A DNA stretch of 64,000 nucleotides, taken from positions 1 through 64,000 of the forward strand of contig CAXBPC010000009.1 of assembly GCA_963977525.1 (NCBI GenBank). The letters run 5' to 3'. Of this stretch, positions 32,809 to 42,035 are shown in pieces (positions within the stretch are counted from its first letter, which is position 1; every line of letters begins with the position of its first letter). The position numbers and the translations under genes are program-made. The stretch is from Ancylomarina sp963977525. GTDB taxonomy: Bacteria > Bacteroidota > Bacteroidia > Bacteroidales > Marinifilaceae. The notes under the pieces were generated by a model. That model was not told the origin of the DNA. It ran no database searches and saw nothing but the letters and a program-made list of their open reading frames with translations.

Positions 32809-34095
32809 ATGTTTCAATTCTACTCTCAGATAATCACTGGATCTATAAGACCACACCTCATCAAGTACTCAAACATAGAAAAAGTTCAGTCTGCTTTCTT
32901 CTCTGATAAAGGAGGATCAATTTTATCGGATGAGGCTTTAAAGATATGTACTGAAAAATATGGCACATATAAGATAACAAGCGATGAGGAGTTGAAAAAG
33001 ATCGTTCTTAGCACAATGCCTGAAGAACAACTAAAAGGCTTAATAGATATGCGGTTCCCTCCTGCTCCTGATCAAAAAGCGCAAACATATCAGATTTTAA
33101 TAGAATTGGAGTATGAAAAAATTAAACTTGCTATCGACAATGCAATTGAAAATTCAAATAAGATTGATGAGATTGAATTTTTCACAAAAAGGAATCTACA
33201 AAAACTCAAAACCCTTTCAAAAGACTTAAGAGAGTATATAAAAAGACTAGATGGTAATCACAAGGATTCATTTGTATCGGACTCGAATCATTTCATTCTA
33301 TACATTCTCAAACATCACTTAATTGATATCATTCAATATATTCAAGAAACTACCTCTACATATATTAACATACAATTTGAGACCACAGACATACTTTTAG
33401 CTACATTATTTAATGAGGCACCAGCAAGATTGCCACTTACAATATTATCACTACTACCAAAGGAAAAAACATTTAATACTTTCAAACAAAACTTCATTAA
33501 ACGCAATAAAGAAAGCTTATTAGATGATAACGCCAGCAAGCGAGGTCTTTCTATTGGCAAAGCATTACTCGACTTCTACAAGGCTAAAAGTAAGGGACTA
33601 GACAAAGAAACCCAACTAGCTAATTACTTCCAGAACATACACTACTGGGATGAATTGTTAATTACTGGGGAATTAGAAGTAATAGAGTACGGAAAAAAGA
33701 TTAATGAGCCCGAAGTCGAACAAATATTGCTCCCATTACTTAAAAATGAAATTGAGCTACTACAAGTAATTACAACATCAAGTATGGCTATTGACACTGA
33801 CATAAAAAGCAATTCAGAATTTACCTCAGCGCCACAATCAGAACAAGTTGTTCGCCCCTACAAGGATGTTATGAATATTAATGATTTGGTTGAATATACT
33901 GGGATTAGCAAAAGTACAATTCACAAACTAACATCAGCTGGAACTATCCCACACTTTAAAAAAGGGAAACCTATCTATTTTAACAGAATAGAAATTGAAA
34001 AATGGCTTCAAGAAAAAAGAGGCTATAATGTTGATGAAATAAATAAGGAGGCAATACAAAGTATCACTCTCGGTCGAAGACAGTCTAAAAAGTAA
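32809..34095 (+). CDS. HTH protein with excisionase-type C-terminal domain
   Basis: 428 residues. The first 330 or so are helical and unrecognised. The C-terminal 70 residues form a MerR/excisionase-type helix-turn-helix: MNINDLVEYTGISKSTIHKL, then AGTIPHFKKGKPIYFNRIEIEKWL. Such domains in Bacteroidota elements act as excision or transfer regulators. As first gene after attL it is well placed to control excision. It is 11 bp before the acetyltransferase gene, perhaps in one transcript. The specific role is inferred. Confidence 0.65.
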   Translation: MFQFYSQIITGSIRPHLIKYSNIEKVQSAFFSDKGGSILSDEALKICTEKYGTYKITSDEELKKIVLSTMPEEQLKGLIDMRFPPAPDQKAQTYQILIELEYEKIKLAIDNAIENSNKIDEIEFFTKRNLQKLKTLSKDLREYIKRLDGNHKDSFVSDSNHFILYILKHHLIDIIQYIQETTSTYINIQFETTDILLATLFNEAPARLPLTILSLLPKEKTFNTFKQNFIKRNKESLLDDNASKRGLSIGKALLDFYKAKSKGLDKETQLANYFQNIHYWDELLITGELEVIEYGKKINEPEVEQILLPLLKNEIELLQVITTSSMAIDTDIKSNSEFTSAPQSEQVVRPYKDVMNINDLVEYTGISKSTIHKLTSAGTIPHFKKGKPIYFNRIEIEKWLQEKRGYNVDEINKEAIQSITLGRRQSKK

Positions 34096-34106
34096 AAAGA
34101 CATACA

Positions 34107-34643
34107 ATGAAAACCTTTCCAAGAATACATTTAAGCAATAACGAATTTACAATTCACACATTAGGAAGAGTAGTCTCTAATAAAACCGCTGAAAATTTAT
34201 TCCTATTACTATCTAATGATGATAATCTTAAATATTGCTCTGGAATGAGAATTAATTCAAAAGATGAAATTAACTCTTACATTACTGGCTTTGAAAAAGG
34301 GTTTAGTAAAAATGATAGATACACTTACTTTATAACTAGAATAAGTACAAGCTCAATAATTGGAGAAATTACACTAACGCCGCCTAATATTGTAAAATCT
34401 GAATATGGTTTAGAGAATGTTTGGTTCATCCAATATCTACTAGATCAGCAATACTGGGATCATGGAATCATGACATTAATCCTTAAGGATTTCATCCACC
34501 ATATTAAATCTAAAATCGTTAAACTAGGAGCAATATGTCATAAAGAGAATATTTCTTCAATAAAAGTTCTAGAAAAATTAAATTTCAAAAATATAGACAA
34601 AAAGGAGTTTGAATTGGAATACTTTGAACTCTCACCTGAATAA
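34107..34643 (+). CDS. GNAT-family N-acetyltransferase (RimJ/RimL-like)
   Basis: 178 residues. The fold can be followed: an N-terminal strand-helix part, then IIGEITLTPP, WFIQYLLDQQYWDHGIMTLILKDFIHHI (motif A region, acetyl-CoA site), then KLGAICHKENISSIKVLEKLNFKNI (motif B), as in RimL-type enzymes. The usual R/QxxGxG/A loop is degenerate (QQYWDHGIM). The substrate is unknown. It lies in the left cargo block of the element. Confidence 0.75.
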   Translation: MKTFPRIHLSNNEFTIHTLGRVVSNKTAENLFLLLSNDDNLKYCSGMRINSKDEINSYITGFEKGFSKNDRYTYFITRISTSSIIGEITLTPPNIVKSEYGLENVWFIQYLLDQQYWDHGIMTLILKDFIHHIKSKIVKLGAICHKENISSIKVLEKLNFKNIDKKEFELEYFELSPE

Positions 34644-34664
34644 ATAAAAAAAACAGCAACTATA

Positions 34665-35111
34665 ATGGACAACAAACAAGAGGAAATATATAAACAGTTT
34701 CGTACGCACCAAGACAAGTACACTTATTTTATACTTGCAGTTTCTGCTTCTGCAATCGCTTTTTCGGTTCAAAAAACCGACAATTTACTTTTAGAATGGA
34801 GCTTACTTCCATTAGGCTTAGCAGTTATATGTTGGGGATATAGTTTTTTTAGCGGGTGTCAATTTTTACGATATATCGGCTCAACACTGTTTGCGAATTT
34901 TGAATTACTTAAAGTTCAAAAAGGACAACACAAAGAATTATCCAAAACGCCTCAACATATACAAGCTGCATCAGAAGGAATATATGATGCTATTAAATAT
35001 AATTCAAAAAAAGCAAAGACTCTTGGTATAAATCAATTTCGTTTTTTAATTGCTGGTGCAATATTCTTTATCACATGGCATATTACAGAAATGATTATTC
35101 GATCGGTCTAA
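34665..35111 (+). CDS. Small membrane protein of unknown function
   Basis: 148 residues with three hydrophobic stretches (about 24-40, 46-68 and 124-145) and a short basic-acidic N-terminus. No signal peptide or motif is recognised. It lies 22 bp after the GNAT gene. Small proteins with membrane helices in defence islands are often effectors, but nothing in this sequence shows that. Confidence 0.6.
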   Translation: MDNKQEEIYKQFRTHQDKYTYFILAVSASAIAFSVQKTDNLLLEWSLLPLGLAVICWGYSFFSGCQFLRYIGSTLFANFELLKVQKGQHKELSKTPQHIQAASEGIYDAIKYNSKKAKTLGINQFRFLIAGAIFFITWHITEMIIRSV

Positions 35112-35266
35112 CATTAATAACTCGACAATCTTTATCATTTATTGTAATATAAACAATACCATTACTTCTTGTTGTAAAAAAAATATTGTTTAATTTAGAA
35201 GTCCCTTAAATTGACAAGTTTCTCTACTTAGTATGGTATGAAACTTGAGATAAACTGAATATTATA

Positions 35267-35740
35267 ATGATGAATAAATATAGAATTGGACAGGCTAAGG
35301 AGTTTTCTAAAGACGAAATTGCGATGCTTAAAAAGATTGTCATTGAAGCTGGAGAAGTAGTTGAGAATACATTTGATAGATTAATATCTCAAAATCCAAT
35401 TTTAATATTCTATCCTAACATGAGCAATATTGAGGCTGTTGGTGCTCTTAAGATTCCCTATAACTCATATAAAGAGAATGTATTTAGAAAATCAAAAACA
35501 GATTATTCAAATGGAAAATTTGAATATGAACTTGGATGGATTGTATCTATGAAACCTGGGAATGGGAAAATTATGACTAAGATCTTGTCAGATTATAAGC
35601 CATTTATTTATGCAACAGTGAGAGTAGAAAATGAGAAGATGAACCATATTCTTCAAAGCAATGGATTCAATAAAACAGGAGAAGCGTACAACTCAGATAG
35701 AGGAAGTTACAAACTCAACCTATACGTCAAAGAAAATTAA
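35267..35740 (+). CDS. GNAT-like acetyltransferase
   Basis: 157 residues. The pattern of strand, helix, strand, then LGWIVSMKPGNGKIMTKIL (a short version of the acetyl-CoA loop) and RVENEKMNHILQSNGFNKTG fits a minimal GNAT fold. The last part resembles motif B, where a side chain follows the MNHIL helix. The family is not otherwise recognised. Two Met codons open the frame (35267 and 35270). It stands 155 bp after the membrane-protein gene and 53 bp before the DUF262 pair. Confidence 0.55.
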   Translation: MMNKYRIGQAKEFSKDEIAMLKKIVIEAGEVVENTFDRLISQNPILIFYPNMSNIEAVGALKIPYNSYKENVFRKSKTDYSNGKFEYELGWIVSMKPGNGKIMTKILSDYKPFIYATVRVENEKMNHILQSNGFNKTGEAYNSDRGSYKLNLYVKEN

Positions 35741-35793
35741 TAATGCGTAGAGTAGAAACTGAAGCTAGTGCACTAATAAACAATTACATCTAA

Positions 35794-37461
35794 ATGGAAA
35801 ATATTTTAGAGCTTAAAACAATAAATGAACTTCAAGAATATAGTTTCTATATTCCTTCTTATCAACGTGGTTATAGGTGGAGTGCAAAAGAAGTTGAAGA
35901 TTTATTAAATGATATATCTGAATTTAAACCTAAACAAGTTGGGGATTCTGAAGAGAAAACATGGTATTGTTTACAACCAATAGTCGTTAAAAAAAGAGAT
36001 GACGAGCAATTTGAGGTTATTGATGGGCAACAGAGATTAACCTCGATATACTTAATCTTGAACTACCTTAATTCTGTATATGTTGAGGATAGCAGATCTA
36101 AGCTATTTGATTTAAATTATGAAACCAGATCAAATTCCAGCACATTTTTAAAGCAACTTGTTAAAGATATTAGCAGCGATGAGAATATAGATTTTCATTA
36201 TATATCTACTGCTTATAAAACTATTTGTGATTGGTTTGATAAACCAAATTTTAATAGAAATGAATTTGAATCCAAATTTAAATTTAACGCAAAAGTTATC
36301 TGGTATGAGAGTAATGAAGATGATTCTATTGCAATTTTCACAAGAATCAATATAGGTAAGATACCATTAACAAACTCAGAACTAATAAAAGCTCTTTTTC
36401 TAAATAGTTCTAATTTTGCTAAAAATTTTAATGATAAAATTAGACTTAAACAGTTAGAGATTTCTACAGAATGGGATTTAATTGAACATTCTCTCCAAAA
36501 TAATAAATTTTGGTACTTCCTAAATGGAGCTAAAGTTTCAACTAATCGAATTGAATTCATCTTCGATTTAATGAATGATAATAAGGATGATTCTGATAAT
36601 TACTCAACATTTAGATATTTCAATAAAAAATTTAGCAATAGAACGCAAGAAAAGATAGAAGAGAACTGGCTCGAAATCAAGAAATATCATCAAAGGTTTA
36701 CAGAATGGTTTAATGAAAGAGACTTGTATCATAAGATTGGCTACCTAATAGCTGTTGATCATATTACCATTAAAGAATTATATGACGAGTCGATACACCA
36801 AACAAAAACTGAATTTAGAGATTATTTAGATGACAAGATTAGAACAGACTTGAAAAAAGTTTCCTTGGAAAATATTCAATATGGAGATAAGAATGTGAAA
36901 AAAGTTCTTCTTCTGTATAATATATTAACATTATTAAATAACAAAAATGACAATTCGTACTTTCCATATGAAATATATAAAAATGAGAAGTGGGATATTG
37001 AACATATCACATCTGTAAATGATAGTATCCCAGTAAACAAACCACAGTGGTTAGAGGATGCAAGTATGTTTATAGATGAAAGCGTTGACGATGGAATACT
37101 GTTAAAATCTAGAGCTTCAGGGTGCGATTGTAAAGATGAGGAGGAATTTGAAATTTTATTTAAGGATATTATTGAGCACTTTAACTTTTATCTTAAAGAT
37201 GAGGATATAAATGACATCTCTAATCTTGCTCTTTTAGATTCAGAAACCAACAGAGGCTATAAGAATGCAGTTTTTCCTTTAAAAAGAAAAACAATAATTG
37301 ATCGAGAAAAAGAAGGGACATTTATACCTATTTGCACGAAGAATGTTTTTTTGAAATACTTCAACGACTATCCTCCAAAGATTTCTTTTTGGACACAAGA
37401 CGATAGGGATAATTACTATATAGACTTGGATAAAATCCTTAATGGTTTTTTAAGCAATTAA
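35794..37461 (+). CDS. DUF262/DUF1524 protein, GmrSD-like putative defence nuclease (first of pair)
   Basis: 555 residues. The N-terminal DUF262 domain shows IPSYQRGYRW (20-29), the DGQQR signature (77-81) and ARINIGKIPLTNSELIK-like helices, here starting FTRINIG. The C-terminal region matches DUF1524: WDIEH (400-404) supplies an HNH-like histidine, followed by NLALLDSETNRGYKNAVFP. DUF262 hydrolyses nucleotides in GmrS-type proteins, and DUF1524 is a nuclease in GmrD and SspE. It is separated by 6 bp from a second DUF262 gene, so the two are co-translated and probably work as one complex against phage DNA. The defence role is inferred. Confidence 0.8.
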   Translation: MENILELKTINELQEYSFYIPSYQRGYRWSAKEVEDLLNDISEFKPKQVGDSEEKTWYCLQPIVVKKRDDEQFEVIDGQQRLTSIYLILNYLNSVYVEDSRSKLFDLNYETRSNSSTFLKQLVKDISSDENIDFHYISTAYKTICDWFDKPNFNRNEFESKFKFNAKVIWYESNEDDSIAIFTRINIGKIPLTNSELIKALFLNSSNFAKNFNDKIRLKQLEISTEWDLIEHSLQNNKFWYFLNGAKVSTNRIEFIFDLMNDNKDDSDNYSTFRYFNKKFSNRTQEKIEENWLEIKKYHQRFTEWFNERDLYHKIGYLIAVDHITIKELYDESIHQTKTEFRDYLDDKIRTDLKKVSLENIQYGDKNVKKVLLLYNILTLLNNKNDNSYFPYEIYKNEKWDIEHITSVNDSIPVNKPQWLEDASMFIDESVDDGILLKSRASGCDCKDEEEFEILFKDIIEHFNFYLKDEDINDISNLALLDSETNRGYKNAVFPLKRKTIIDREKEGTFIPICTKNVFLKYFNDYPPKISFWTQDDRDNYYIDLDKILNGFLSN

Positions 37462-37467
37462 ATAAAA

Positions 37468-39459
37468 ATGAGCGAAATTAAATATAAAGGTACGGTTTTA
37501 AGTTTTTGGCAACTATTGAATGCTCAAAGTGTTGAAATACCCATAATACAAAGAGATTATGCTCAGGGAAGAGAAGATAAAAAAGAAATAAGAAATAATT
37601 TCTTAAATGCTTTGCATAATTGTTTGAATGAGAGTAAACCAATCAAACTCGATTTTATATATGGGAGTAAGGAAAATGGCTCATTTCAACCCTTAGATGG
37701 GCAACAAAGATTGACTACATTATTTTTATTACATTGGTATGCTGCTCGAAGATGTGAAATACCAGAAGAAGAATATGCCAATCAGCTTAAAAAATTCAGC
37801 TATGAAACTAGAATTAGTTCAAGAGATTTTTGTAGAACTCTGGTTTCGAATCCTGTAATTGTAGATGGAAATACTGAAATGCTAAGTCCTATAATTATTG
37901 ACTCAGCATGGTTCTTTTTATCTTGGAAAAAAGATCCTACAATTGATGCTATGCTTAGAACGATTGATGATATCCATACCAAATTTTATGAAGTTGATAA
38001 TTTATGGGATAAACTCACATCTGATGATAATCTAGTGAGCTTCTATCATGTAGATCTTGAAGATATTGGATTGACAGATGATTTGTATATAAAAATGAAT
38101 GCTCGTGGGAAGTTACTTTCACCGTTTGAGAATTTTAAAGCAAGTCTTCAAAAAACCATTCATGATAACCAATGGGAAACTTCCAGTAATTTCCTTCAGA
38201 CTTTTGCCAATAAGATAGATACAATCTGGACTGATCTTTTTTGGTTTCACAGAAAAGGATATAATATAGATGAAGCCTTCATTAGGTTTATTTCAACTAT
38301 CGTTATGGTTGAAAGGGCAATTGAAAAAACAGATGACAGATTTACTGTAATTTCTAAACTTCAAGAAAATCCGAATTCGGTTAAAACCAATATGTTTAGC
38401 AAAGCTAGCTTTGATTATCTCTGTGAGTGTTTTGATCTATATTATTCAATATATAAAAACAATCAAGATATACATATTGACCTTCCTCTTTTTCAACACA
38501 AGCCTGATAAAACCATATTTTCTTCAATTATTTCAGAAGGAAGTAATGCTTCTTATACGCAAAAAGTATTATTTTATGCTCAAACAGAATATCTAAGAAA
38601 GGTTTCAGATTTTAATTCAAGTAATTTCCATGATTGGATGAGGGTTGTAAGGAATATTGTCTCAAGAGGTGATGTTACAAAAAATGGTAAACGCCCAGCA
38701 ATAATACGTAGTCCTCAAACATTTGATGGTGTCATTAAATTAATTCATGAACTATCTGAGGGGTGTGAAGATATATACTCTTACCTTTCTTCAAGAAAAC
38801 AATTGAAATCGACATTTGCCAAGGAACAAATAGAAGAAGAAAAAACTAAGGCTCAAATCATTACAGGTAATATCGATTCTAGAAAAGTTATATTTGATAC
38901 CGAAGACACTAATCTTCTTCAGGGAAGAATTGAATTTGCTCTATATTGCGTAAACTATGATTCCAAAAAGAAAAATCTTGATATTCCATTATTAAGGAAT
39001 TTTAAAGATGTATTATCTAATTATTTTCATGAAGAATCAGATGTTAATAATAATTTAAGAAGAGCTTTATTAACTATTGATAACAATGGTGAATACAATT
39101 ATTATGGATATTGGTGGTCTTTCTGGAATGTTGTAAGTGCAAATAAAAGGTGCTTAATTGATAAGTATCGTGAGGTCGAATACTTTATATATGGAAACTA
39201 CAAAAATAGAGATGAATACAGGGTCTATTTTAAAAAGTTAATGCTCTTATTAATCGACAATACTCTTGAACAAATAAGTTCAAACTTTGAACCACCATTA
39301 GATATGCCAAATTGGAAAGTTCGTTTAATAAAAGAAAACGAATTATTAGACGATAAAAGTAAATCCAATTACATTGCTATACCAAAAAACCAGAATTGTT
39401 GTTATTTATTGAAAAGTATGCGCCCAAGAGATATAGATGGGTGTGAGAAAATTGAATAA
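37468..39459 (+). CDS. DUF262 protein (second of pair)
   Basis: 663 residues. DUF262 motifs are clear: PIIQRDYAQGRE (26-36), DGQQRLTTLFLLHW (77-90) and KMNARGKLLSPFENFKA. The C-terminal 350 residues are helical. I see no HNH, DUF1524 or other nuclease motif in them. Its length and second position suggest a partner subunit to the DUF262/DUF1524 protein just upstream. Two-gene DUF262 pairs are frequent in Bacteroidota accessory regions. A role in sensing modified or foreign DNA is inferred. Confidence 0.78.
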   Translation: MSEIKYKGTVLSFWQLLNAQSVEIPIIQRDYAQGREDKKEIRNNFLNALHNCLNESKPIKLDFIYGSKENGSFQPLDGQQRLTTLFLLHWYAARRCEIPEEEYANQLKKFSYETRISSRDFCRTLVSNPVIVDGNTEMLSPIIIDSAWFFLSWKKDPTIDAMLRTIDDIHTKFYEVDNLWDKLTSDDNLVSFYHVDLEDIGLTDDLYIKMNARGKLLSPFENFKASLQKTIHDNQWETSSNFLQTFANKIDTIWTDLFWFHRKGYNIDEAFIRFISTIVMVERAIEKTDDRFTVISKLQENPNSVKTNMFSKASFDYLCECFDLYYSIYKNNQDIHIDLPLFQHKPDKTIFSSIISEGSNASYTQKVLFYAQTEYLRKVSDFNSSNFHDWMRVVRNIVSRGDVTKNGKRPAIIRSPQTFDGVIKLIHELSEGCEDIYSYLSSRKQLKSTFAKEQIEEEKTKAQIITGNIDSRKVIFDTEDTNLLQGRIEFALYCVNYDSKKKNLDIPLLRNFKDVLSNYFHEESDVNNNLRRALLTIDNNGEYNYYGYWWSFWNVVSANKRCLIDKYREVEYFIYGNYKNRDEYRVYFKKLMLLLIDNTLEQISSNFEPPLDMPNWKVRLIKENELLDDKSKSNYIAIPKNQNCCYLLKSMRPRDIDGCEKIE

Positions 39460-39533
39460 TAACACACCCAATCATAGAATTATAATGTGCCTCCAGCAAA
39501 AATACTTAAGAATGCTGGAGACACATTAATATT

Positions 39534-40178
39534 TCATTCAGAAGTAGCTTCCCAAAGGATAGCTGCTTTAGTCGTGTAACAGATCTCCTCATTTGCATCT
39601 AACGCTTCTTTAATTTTTTCAATAAATAGTGCTATTTCTGCATCAGAAATACTATGCAACATATATTTCAAACTCTCAACAACGTAATGTTGATATATAT
39701 TAACTCCTTGCCAATAATCGGATAACAAATGATTTGTTATAAGCAATGATAACGCTTCTTGGATCGGCTCATTTTTCGCCCAATGCTCTATTATTTGGTT
39801 TTCTAGTTCCCAAAAATCCCCCTCATCGACACAGACTGATTCTTTAGAAAAACTTTCAGTTATCTGCCAGAAAATATCGGACAATTGCTTTATTTCAACA
39901 CATCTTGTCGCATTTGATAGCGCCTTTTTAAGCTGCATTAAGAATTGAAACTTATATTCATCAGAACATACAAATAACATATATTGAAAGCTGCTTACAA
40001 TTGCAATTTCCTTATCATTTGAGTTCTCAGAGATACTAATAATTAACTGTTTTAAGTTTTCTTGAATTTCAATTTGATTTTCCCAGTGATCAACAATCTT
40101 ATCTTCAGCTGGGAATAGTGAAAACTCTTTTGTAAATACTTCAGTGGTTTCTTTTTGTGTTGGATTTGAATTTCTCAT
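39534..40178 (-). CDS. Protein of two tandem helical repeats, unknown function
   Basis: 214 residues. Residues about 25-110 and 120-210 are alike: DHWENQIEIQENLKQLI aligns with EHWAKNEPIQEALSLLI, and QYMLFVCSDEYKFQFLMQLKKAL aligns with KYMLHSISDAEIALFIEKIKEAL. The protein is therefore an internal duplication of a roughly 90-residue helical unit. No known motif or signal peptide is seen. It is on the opposite strand to the DUF262 pair, and its upstream side carries three 60-bp repeats. The function is unknown. Confidence 0.6.
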   Translation of the reverse strand: MRNSNPTQKETTEVFTKEFSLFPAEDKIVDHWENQIEIQENLKQLIISISENSNDKEIAIVSSFQYMLFVCSDEYKFQFLMQLKKALSNATRCVEIKQLSDIFWQITESFSKESVCVDEGDFWELENQIIEHWAKNEPIQEALSLLITNHLLSDYWQGVNIYQHYVVESLKYMLHSISDAEIALFIEKIKEALDANEEICYTTKAAILWEATSE

Positions 40179-40378
40179 AATGCAGAATTTAGAATTTTTA
40201 AAATAAAGGAATCGAGGAGCCCTGCCAATTTGCTTGGCACGAGTGATGTTTGGTGATTAATAAAAAAATTGAAGAACCCTTTCGCCTTGATTGACTCGGG
40301 TCTTGTTAGGAGGTTATTAAAAAAGAATCGGAGAACCCTGTCACTTTGATTGACCAAGGTTATTGTTTGATATTGCAA
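40175..40378 (-). CDS. Doubtful 67-codon frame across three 60-bp repeats
   Basis: The frame would encode three 20-residue copies (LVNQSDRVLRFFF, LLTRPESIKAKGFF, SLVPSKLAGLLDSF), with repeat length in step with the frame, and overlaps the next gene's start by 4 nt. Codon use is ambiguous and nothing matches a known family. It may be a real repeat peptide, or the frame may simply reflect RNA repeats. Confidence 0.2.
   Translation of the reverse strand: MQYQTITLVNQSDRVLRFFFNNLLTRPESIKAKGFFNFFINHQTSLVPSKLAGLLDSFILKILNSAL
40195..40375 (-). repeat. Three imperfect 57-61 bp tandem repeats with hairpin potential
   Basis: Each unit has an A/T-rich start, then GAACCCT or GAGCCCT, then a TTGATTGAC-like block. 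On the minus strand each contains a short stem (for example TGCCAA / TTGGCA in the unit near the gene) followed by a T-rich stretch. The units differ at about a third of positions but keep this layout. They lie between the Rep-like gene and the 214-residue protein gene. Confidence 0.65.
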
Positions 40379-40442
40379 ATATTAAATAATCTTCTAATTT
40401 TTACGCTATTGCAAAAATCATATTTTTACACGTATATTTGAA

Positions 40443-41156
40443 TTAGTTGTTAGACTTCAATTTTACTATTTCTTTCCTTAATTCAAGATTCTCATTCCTT
40501 AACTCGTTTCGCTCTTGTGCAATTGCTTCACCCCCTTTAAGCTGTAATCGTGTAAGGCGAATAATTCGTTCCTTACGACTCTTATCAAACCAGTATCCAA
40601 GATCTTTAAGGGCGTTAATTCGTTTACCTACAAGCCCCCGATCTATTCCAGTTCGTTCTGCAATTTCGGTATTGGAATATCCTATTGCCTCTTTATTTCT
40701 ATAGATATGGGGCTGAAGTAAAAGGATAAATTCTTTGAGGTCTCTATCCAGTTTGGGATTCTCTAAAAATAGTCGAGTATGATTCTCGTAATTTCTTGTA
40801 ACCTTAGGGAAAATATAAGTATTGTAAGTTAGTGGGGTGTCTCTATTGTCAGGAAATACTGTATCTGATTTCTTTTCAAAGAATCCCAATTCTGCTAATT
40901 TTCTTGTCGCACTCATTATCGTATCCCTCTTATAACCTGTCTTCTCGATTAATTTGTCAATTGTAATTTTTGCTTTATAGGTTTTATTATCTAGGCATAA
41001 ACGAATAATGGAATAAATAAAGGTATAACTAGCTGGAAGTTCATTAAGAACTGTCAATTCCCTTGTCACTCTTGTGTGACTTTCACCATTTATTGTCTTT
41101 CTTTCCTTCCAGCTCTTTGGATGGGATGTTTCTTGGTCTTGATTTTTTGTGTTCAT
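40443..41156 (-). CDS. Rep-like protein with two winged-helix domains
   Basis: 237 residues from the ATG at 41154-41156; the frame continues upstream for 17 codons. The first winged helix (about 60-115) has TIDKLIEKTGYKRDTIMSATRKLAELGFFEK. The second (about 165-205) has GYSNTEIAERTGIDRGLVGKRINALKDLG. A C-terminal coiled coil (ERNELRNENLELRKEIVKLK) follows. Two winged helices beside iteron-like repeats is the layout of plasmid replication initiators. I do not see the full RepB/Rep_3 signature, so a regulator role is also possible. It ends at the repeat block. Confidence 0.6.
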   Translation of the reverse strand: MNTKNQDQETSHPKSWKERKTINGESHTRVTRELTVLNELPASYTFIYSIIRLCLDNKTYKAKITIDKLIEKTGYKRDTIMSATRKLAELGFFEKKSDTVFPDNRDTPLTYNTYIFPKVTRNYENHTRLFLENPKLDRDLKEFILLLQPHIYRNKEAIGYSNTEIAERTGIDRGLVGKRINALKDLGYWFDKSRKERIIRLTRLQLKGGEAIAQERNELRNENLELRKEIVKLKSNN

Positions 41157-41373
41157 AAGCAATTTTTTTAAAATGTTTAAACTCATTAATGAGTAGCTCA
41201 TAATCACATGTTAAAGATTAAAAAATCACCAACTAACTACATCACTATTTCGATACACAACACATAAACACTAGATACACAAGCCATTAAAAGGATATTT
41301 CTTTTTAATAAAAAAAAATGAATTGTAGATTATTTCCTTTCTCAAATCGTTTTTAGCTCTCAAATCAGAAAAT

Positions 41374-41436
41374 TGTAGATAAAACCGACTTACGGCTGTA
41401 GATAAAGCCAACTTGGGATGTCGATAAAACCGACCC
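41374..41436 (+). repeat. Three iteron-like direct repeats, 22-23 bp period
   Basis: TGTAGATAAAACCGACTT at 41374, TGTAGATAAAGCCAACTT at 41397 and TGTCGATAAAACCGACCC at 41419. The spacing is 23 and 22 bp, two helical turns, as in plasmid iterons. A partial TGTAGAT occurs at 41324, and two TATCTAACCTTA copies follow just downstream. Confidence 0.75.
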
Positions 41437-41498
41437 TTTATATCTAACCTTATCTTTTATCTAACCTTAAAAAAATTCCTACACGTAAGGAAGGGAAA

Positions 41499-41521
41499 GA
41501 GAGAAAAGAGAGAAAAGAGAG
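41499..41521 (+). repeat. Perfect 23-nt purine mirror repeat
   Basis: The tract reads the same in both directions on one strand (GAGAGAAAAGAG about a central G at 41510), within a 41-nt uninterrupted purine run (41487-41527). Such tracts can form triplex (H-DNA). Confidence 0.7.
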
Positions 41522-41894
41522 GAAGAACAATAAAAAGTTCGCTATCACTCACGGAACTTTGCTTCGCTCTTTTTTTTCTAAAAGAAACAAAGAAATATGA
41601 GAATAATATCCAGCACATTATTTAAAACTGGATGCCTCAGAGATTCACCGTAAATAGATTTGCCCTACTTGGTAAGATTAACTCAGTATTAAATTAGAGT
41701 GGCTTAAATCGTCTTGAAATAGACATTCAGATCTTAATATATGATAAGTAATATTGGCAGTATGAAACTTACTATGACAGCCCAACAGATGAAATATGAT
41801 AACATTCTAGACAAAATGTCAATTGGAAGGTAGAATTAGTTTTTGGCATGGAATATGAACTGTAAAACTCAATGTATTTGAAACTTACAAGAAG

Positions 41895-42011
41895 ATGCCA
41901 GCCACTTCTTTTTATAATCAGAGTGCAAAAGTAGCAATTAATCTAGAAATAACAAACGAGGCTTATGTTTTAAAATATCCAACAGAAGACAATGAGATTA
42001 CAATTAACTAA
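41895..42011 (+). CDS. Possible 38-residue peptide before the HNH gene
   Basis: ATG at 41895, stop TAA at 42009-42011. The product starts MPATSFYNQSAKVAINLEIT and has no recognised motif. It lies 24 bp before the HNH gene, on the same strand, so it could be a small partner or immunity protein. It could also be a decayed fragment. Only its position argues for it. Confidence 0.25.
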   Translation: MPATSFYNQSAKVAINLEITNEAYVLKYPTEDNEITIN

Positions 42012-42035
42012 TAATATTAAAATGAAATAGAAAAT

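Larger units (their letters stand above)
41157..41894. other. Origin-like regulatory region of the element
   Basis: This stretch holds the iteron-like repeats, a perfect purine mirror repeat (both listed separately) and an inverted repeat AAAGTTC / GAACTTT around 41535-41561 followed by T-rich sequence. The block between 41580 and 41890 has no clear coding frame apart from a 23-codon open stretch at 41762. Confidence 0.5.
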
